DNA from: JAXLQL01 sp046331625
Lineage (GTDB): Bacteria > Acidobacteriota > Terriglobia > Bryobacterales > Bryobacteraceae
Direction of reading: 5' to 3'
DNA: 64,000 nucleotides
Assembly: GCA_046331625.1 (NCBI GenBank)
Contig: JAXLQL010000031.1
Coordinates: 1 to 64,000 of the forward strand
Below the pieces are notes generated by a model, which saw only the letters and a program-made list of their open reading frames with translations, did no database searches and was not told the DNA's origin. Within the stretch, counting starts at the first letter, position 1, and every line of letters starts with the position of its first letter. Shown in pieces: positions 61,173 through 64,000 of this stretch. Made by a program: the position numbers and the translations under genes.

Positions 61173-61811
61173 ATGAGTTCGCGATCCATTTTCGTTGCGG
61201 CGCTGGCCGCGATGCTGGCTGCGTGCGGAGGCGCGCCCAAAGTGGAAGAGAAGAAGGCGCCGGTGGAAAGGCCGAAGCCGCCTGAAGCGTATCGCGTCAA
61301 GCTCGAGACGACGAAGGGCGACATCGTGATCGAGGTGAAGCGCGAATGGTCGCCGCGCGGGAGCGATCATTTCTGGGACTTGGTGAAGAGCCGCTTCTAC
61401 GATGGCGTCAAGTTCCACCGCGTGATCCGCGGGTTCATCGCGCAGTTCGGCATCAACGGCAATCCGAAGACGCATCAGCTCTACGCGCAATTGCAGATCG
61501 CCGACGATCCGCTGAAGCTGAAGAACAAGCGCGGAACGGTGGCGTTCGCGAAGCTCGGTCCGAACACGCGGACGACCGAGGTTTACATCAACCTACGCGA
61601 CAATCCGATCCTCGACACGACGAGCTTCGTTCCGTTCGGGCGCGTGGTGGAGGGGCTGGACGTTGCGGACCAACTGAGCTTCATGTACGGCGAGTTGGGA
61701 CCGAAGGGCGCGGGGCCCGATCCGGCGAAGGCAGCGACGCAGGGCAACGAATATCTGGAGCGCCAGTTCCCGAGGCTGGACGCGATCAAGAGCGCGACGG
61801 TGCTGCCCTGA
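61173..61811 (+). CDS. Cyclophilin-type peptidyl-prolyl isomerase lipoprotein
   Basis: 212 residues. Lipobox AALAAMLAACGG (Cys18) predicts a membrane-anchored lipoprotein. Cyclophilin domain ~42-200: ETTKGDIVIEVKREWSPRGSDHFWDLVKSRFYDGVKFHRVIRGFIAQFG (FHRVIRGF contains the catalytic Arg), GTVAFAK and SFVPFGRVVEGLDV. Catalyses proline cis-trans isomerisation of envelope proteins. Divergent from the DUF59 gene with 27 bp between starts. Confidence 0.92.
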   Translation: MSSRSIFVAALAAMLAACGGAPKVEEKKAPVERPKPPEAYRVKLETTKGDIVIEVKREWSPRGSDHFWDLVKSRFYDGVKFHRVIRGFIAQFGINGNPKTHQLYAQLQIADDPLKLKNKRGTVAFAKLGPNTRTTEVYINLRDNPILDTTSFVPFGRVVEGLDVADQLSFMYGELGPKGAGPDPAKAATQGNEYLERQFPRLDAIKSATVLP

Positions 61812-61812
61812 G

Positions 61813-62577
61813 ATGCAACCGGCGCGAGCGCGCAAACCGAGTCGCATTTCGCCCGAGGCGAGGCGGAAGTGGACGGCGTGCGTATGCGCGATCGTGGTGA
61901 TCGTGCTGGCGATGTGGATGAGCGCGGCGATGCGCGGATATCCGGAGGCCGATGGGCTATTGCACGGAGCGCTGCGGTCTCCGGTGTTGGCGCTGGAGCT
62001 GGCGCATGACGAGCGCGAACTGGCTTCGGTGCTGGGGCGCGGACATCGCGATGAAGCACGCATTGCGCAGATCTTCCGCGACGCTACTTCGATCGATCAA
62101 TTCTTCATCCCGGCGTATGTGGCGCTGCTGGCGGCGTTCCTGGCGATCGTGTTCGAGAATGGCGAGGGAGTGTGGAAATGGATCCGGAGGTTCGCTGTGG
62201 GGCTGGCGCTCGCGGCGGGCGCGGCGGATTATGTGGAGAACCGGGGCATTTTTGAGGCGATCGATGCACCGATGCTCGATCTCGAAAGGGCGCTTGCGAT
62301 TTATCGGCCCGCGGTGGTGAAGTGGTGCCTGCTGCTGGGGGTATGCGCGATTGCGGCGCTGGGGCTGTTGGTGCGCGGGGCGAGGACGGCGTTGGGTCCG
62401 GTGGCCGCGCGGTTGGCGGGATTGGTGATGCTGGTGGGGCTCGGGTTGGCGGGTCGCGCGCCGGAGCAGTTGGCGTTTCTGGAGAGGGCGGTGACGTTGT
62501 TGGCGGGGGCGGTGTTGCCGGCGTGCCTTATTGCGCCGGTGATCCGGGAGAGCCCTTCACATACACGTCGCCAGTGA
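61813..62577 (+). CDS. Hypothetical four- to five-helix membrane protein
   Basis: 254 residues, starting 1 bp after the cyclophilin stop, so likely co-translated. Hydrophobic segments: WTACVCAIVVIVLAMWMSAAM, FFIPAYVALLAAFLAIVFE, FAVGLALAAGAADYVE, WCLLLGVCAIAALGLLV and LAGLVMLVGLGLAG. The loop GYPEADGLLHGALRSPVLALELAHDERELASVL is soluble. No family recognised. Its end overlaps a small minus-strand frame. Confidence 0.65.
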   Translation: MQPARARKPSRISPEARRKWTACVCAIVVIVLAMWMSAAMRGYPEADGLLHGALRSPVLALELAHDERELASVLGRGHRDEARIAQIFRDATSIDQFFIPAYVALLAAFLAIVFENGEGVWKWIRRFAVGLALAAGAADYVENRGIFEAIDAPMLDLERALAIYRPAVVKWCLLLGVCAIAALGLLVRGARTALGPVAARLAGLVMLVGLGLAGRAPEQLAFLERAVTLLAGAVLPACLIAPVIRESPSHTRRQ

Positions 62578-62752
62578 AGTAGCTCTGCTTGTCCGTGATC
62601 GTGAGGTCTTGCCAAGTCGGAGAATTCGGAAGCCGGGCTCGATTTCCATCGAGAGGCGTTCGAACGAGAGGCGTTCGAATCGGTGCGGCGGGGAGCGTCG
62701 AGCAGAGGAATGCGAGGTCGAGCAATACAGCGAGCGTCGACACTCTCTCCAT
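62528..62752 (-). CDS. Putative small secreted protein coupled to the HupE-like gene
   Basis: 74 residues from ATG 62752, four bases after the stop of the HupE/UreJ-like gene on the same strand. MERVSTLAVLLDLAFLCSTLPAAP resembles a signal peptide, and the mature part ends WQDLTITDKQSYFTGDVYVKG and a Gly/Pro/Ser-rich tail. A 15-bp direct repeat (GAGAGGCGTTCGAA) lies inside. Overlaps the 3-prime end of the plus-strand membrane gene by 50 bp. Support is the coupling and signal peptide only. Confidence 0.4.
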   Translation of the reverse strand: MERVSTLAVLLDLAFLCSTLPAAPIRTPLVRTPLDGNRARLPNSPTWQDLTITDKQSYFTGDVYVKGSPGSPAQ

Positions 62753-62756
62753 ATCT

Positions 62757-64000
62757 CTAAGACCCGTCAACCCGCCTATCAACTACACCCGGCTTGCCTA
62801 GGAGCCGCGCCAAAGCTTCTCGCACCGCCCAGACGGCTCCGCCGAGGATCATCACGAACATCGTTACGCGCATTGCCGTGACGAGGAAAGCGGTGTCGAG
62901 GGCGGGCCAAACGAAGCGGTACTTGACGAGGTCGCCAGCGCGGTCCGTGAGCCAGTGCCATCCGGTGTGCGCCACCAGCGCTGAAAGGATGATGGTTCCC
63001 ACGCGCTCGGCCACGATCCAGCGGAACACGGCGCCGAGCAACGGGATCAGCAGCATGAGCACGAGAATCTGGCCCAATTCCACACCCACGTTGAACGCGA
63101 GCAGTGACGTGAGCAAGTGCGATCCGGCGAATTGGAGCGTTTCGCGTAGCGCGAACGAGAATCCGAAGCCGTGCACGAGTCCGAAGGCGAAGGCCATGGT
63201 CCAGCGGCGGCCGAGGCTCGAGGCACCCACGATGTTTTCGAACGCCATCCAGACGATCGAAGCGGCGATCAGGGTCTCGATCAGCGGCGGGAACCACAGC
63301 GCATCCGGCGCGAAATCGTAGGCGGAAGCGAGCAGCGTGATCGAGTGGGCCACGGTGAAGGCGGTGACCACGCCCACCAGCGCTCGCAGGCGGCGGAACG
63401 GGATCACCAGACACGCGAGGAAGAGCAAGTGATCGGTGCCATCGAGGATGTGGCGGAATCCGAGTGCGACGAAGCGGCGCGCGGCCTCGCTCCAGCGTGG
63501 ATCGAGGGGCATGAGTCCGGGGTCGCCTTCATACTCGTAGGCGCGTACCACGCCGCCCGGCGGCAGGAATCGCAACACCGTGATGACGCGCCCGGCTAGG
63601 TGCTCGAACCCGAAGCGAACTGCGAATTCCGAGCGATCGGAAGCGATCGGCGTCTCGAGCGCGACATCGAGCAGCACCTGGTTCCAGACGACATTCGCGG
63701 TGGTCGCGAGGCGCGGCGCGGTGATGTGGGCGAGCGCTTCGTCGAATGACGCGAACGAGCGATCGGAGGGCAGCGAGATCTGCGTGGCCACCACGCGTGG
63801 TTGGGGCAGGCGCGCTCCGGCTTCGCGAATCTCGCCCACGCTCGCGAGCGATACGGCGGCGGCGTCCGGGAGGATCGGCGCGAGCTTGTCCATGTCGAGA
63901 TAACCGCCGGGGATTTCCGGAAAGGCGACATCGCGAATGGCGCGCAGGGGCACGCGCACGAGCATCTGGAGGCGATTTCCAGCGGGCTTGACGAAGACGT
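62757..64000 (-). CDS. HupE/UreJ-like membrane protein, N-terminus beyond window edge
   Basis: The frame stays open through the right edge (an ATG at 63965 is internal; VFVKPAGNRLQ precedes it), so the 5-prime end is missing. The visible N-terminal ~170 residues are a soluble, probably extracytoplasmic domain. The C-terminal ~190 residues have about six helices with GFRHILDGTDHLLFLACLV, a His/Asp-containing motif typical of HupE/UreJ_2 proteins, then VTAFTVAHSITLLAS and FENIVGASSLGRRWTMAFAFGLVHGFGFSFAL. HupE/UreJ family members are linked to nickel or cobalt transport; in this long subgroup the substrate is not established. Confidence 0.82.
   Translation of the reverse strand, partial: VFVKPAGNRLQMLVRVPLRAIRDVAFPEIPGGYLDMDKLAPILPDAAAVSLASVGEIREAGARLPQPRVVATQISLPSDRSFASFDEALAHITAPRLATTANVVWNQVLLDVALETPIASDRSEFAVRFGFEHLAGRVITVLRFLPPGGVVRAYEYEGDPGLMPLDPRWSEAARRFVALGFRHILDGTDHLLFLACLVIPFRRLRALVGVVTAFTVAHSITLLASAYDFAPDALWFPPLIETLIAASIVWMAFENIVGASSLGRRWTMAFAFGLVHGFGFSFALRETLQFAGSHLLTSLLAFNVGVELGQILVLMLLIPLLGAVFRWIVAERVGTIILSALVAHTGWHWLTDRAGDLVKYRFVWPALDTAFLVTAMRVTMFVMILGGAVWAVREALARLLGKPGVVDRRVDGS

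Overview
The window is about 64 kb of GC-rich (roughly 63-65 %) bacterial chromosome, densely packed with genes on both strands. The gene set points to Acidobacteriota, most likely a Bryobacterales/Solibacter-like soil bacterium. Supporting signs are the GWxTD domain fused to an M56 peptidase, the short secreted beta-proteins, the TPRTPEGKA-type hypothetical protein, a TonB receptor with a carboxypeptidase-regulatory N-terminal domain, a heptaheme-TPR lipoprotein and a family of short inverted-repeat (REP-like) elements between genes. This assignment is inference; no rRNA or tRNA gene was found in the window.

Layout. 1-3.7 kb: a truncated LssY_C-domain protein, then the divergent heme pair chdC and hemH with two small genes. 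3.9-6.5 kb: an 859-residue protein with four tandem TIR domains. 6.6-13.6 kb: tmk, rpiB-glyA-glycosyltransferase, gatB, two oxidoreductases. 13.6-14.1 kb: an OsmC-family gene whose first redox-active Cys codon is an in-frame TGA followed by a SECIS-like hairpin, a strong selenoprotein candidate. 14.1-20.6 kb: a heptaheme cytochrome-TPR lipoprotein, a SLOG/SLATT-like membrane sensor and the pyrophosphatase pump hppA. 20.7-23 kb: a decayed toxin-antitoxin pair and two tandem RlaP-type nucleotidyltransferases. 23.2-25.6 kb: a small secreted protein and an acetyl-xylan-esterase-like hydrolase.

25.6-39.1 kb is one B12 salvage operon under a cobalamin riboswitch: TonB receptor, cbiZ, cobQ, cbiB, cobD, btuF-btuD-btuC, pduX-like kinase, cobU, cobS, cobC, cobT, mostly with overlapping starts and stops. 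It holds uptake (TonB receptor, BtuFCD), corrinoid remodelling (CbiZ, then CbiB re-attaching the aminopropanol arm made by PduX/CobD) and nucleotide-loop assembly (CobU/T/S/C). Corrin-ring genes are absent from the window. The pduX-cobU junction is present in three degenerate tandem copies.

39-49 kb: comEC, a YcaQ-like glycosylase whose 3-prime end is tandemly duplicated, two zinc-ribbon membrane proteins, a blaI-M56 pair with operators built into a consensus sigma-70 promoter that appears to give a leaderless transcript, and a TMTC-like membrane glycosyltransferase. 48-64 kb: a serine hydrolase and S9 peptidase operon, a frameshifted Uma2 gene between an intact membrane-protein gene and a remnant of the same gene, gamma-glutamyltransferase, a TIM-barrel isomerase, arginase, S41 protease, cupin, a large protein ending in a DUF59 domain, a cyclophilin lipoprotein, a membrane protein, and a HupE/UreJ-like protein that runs off the right edge.
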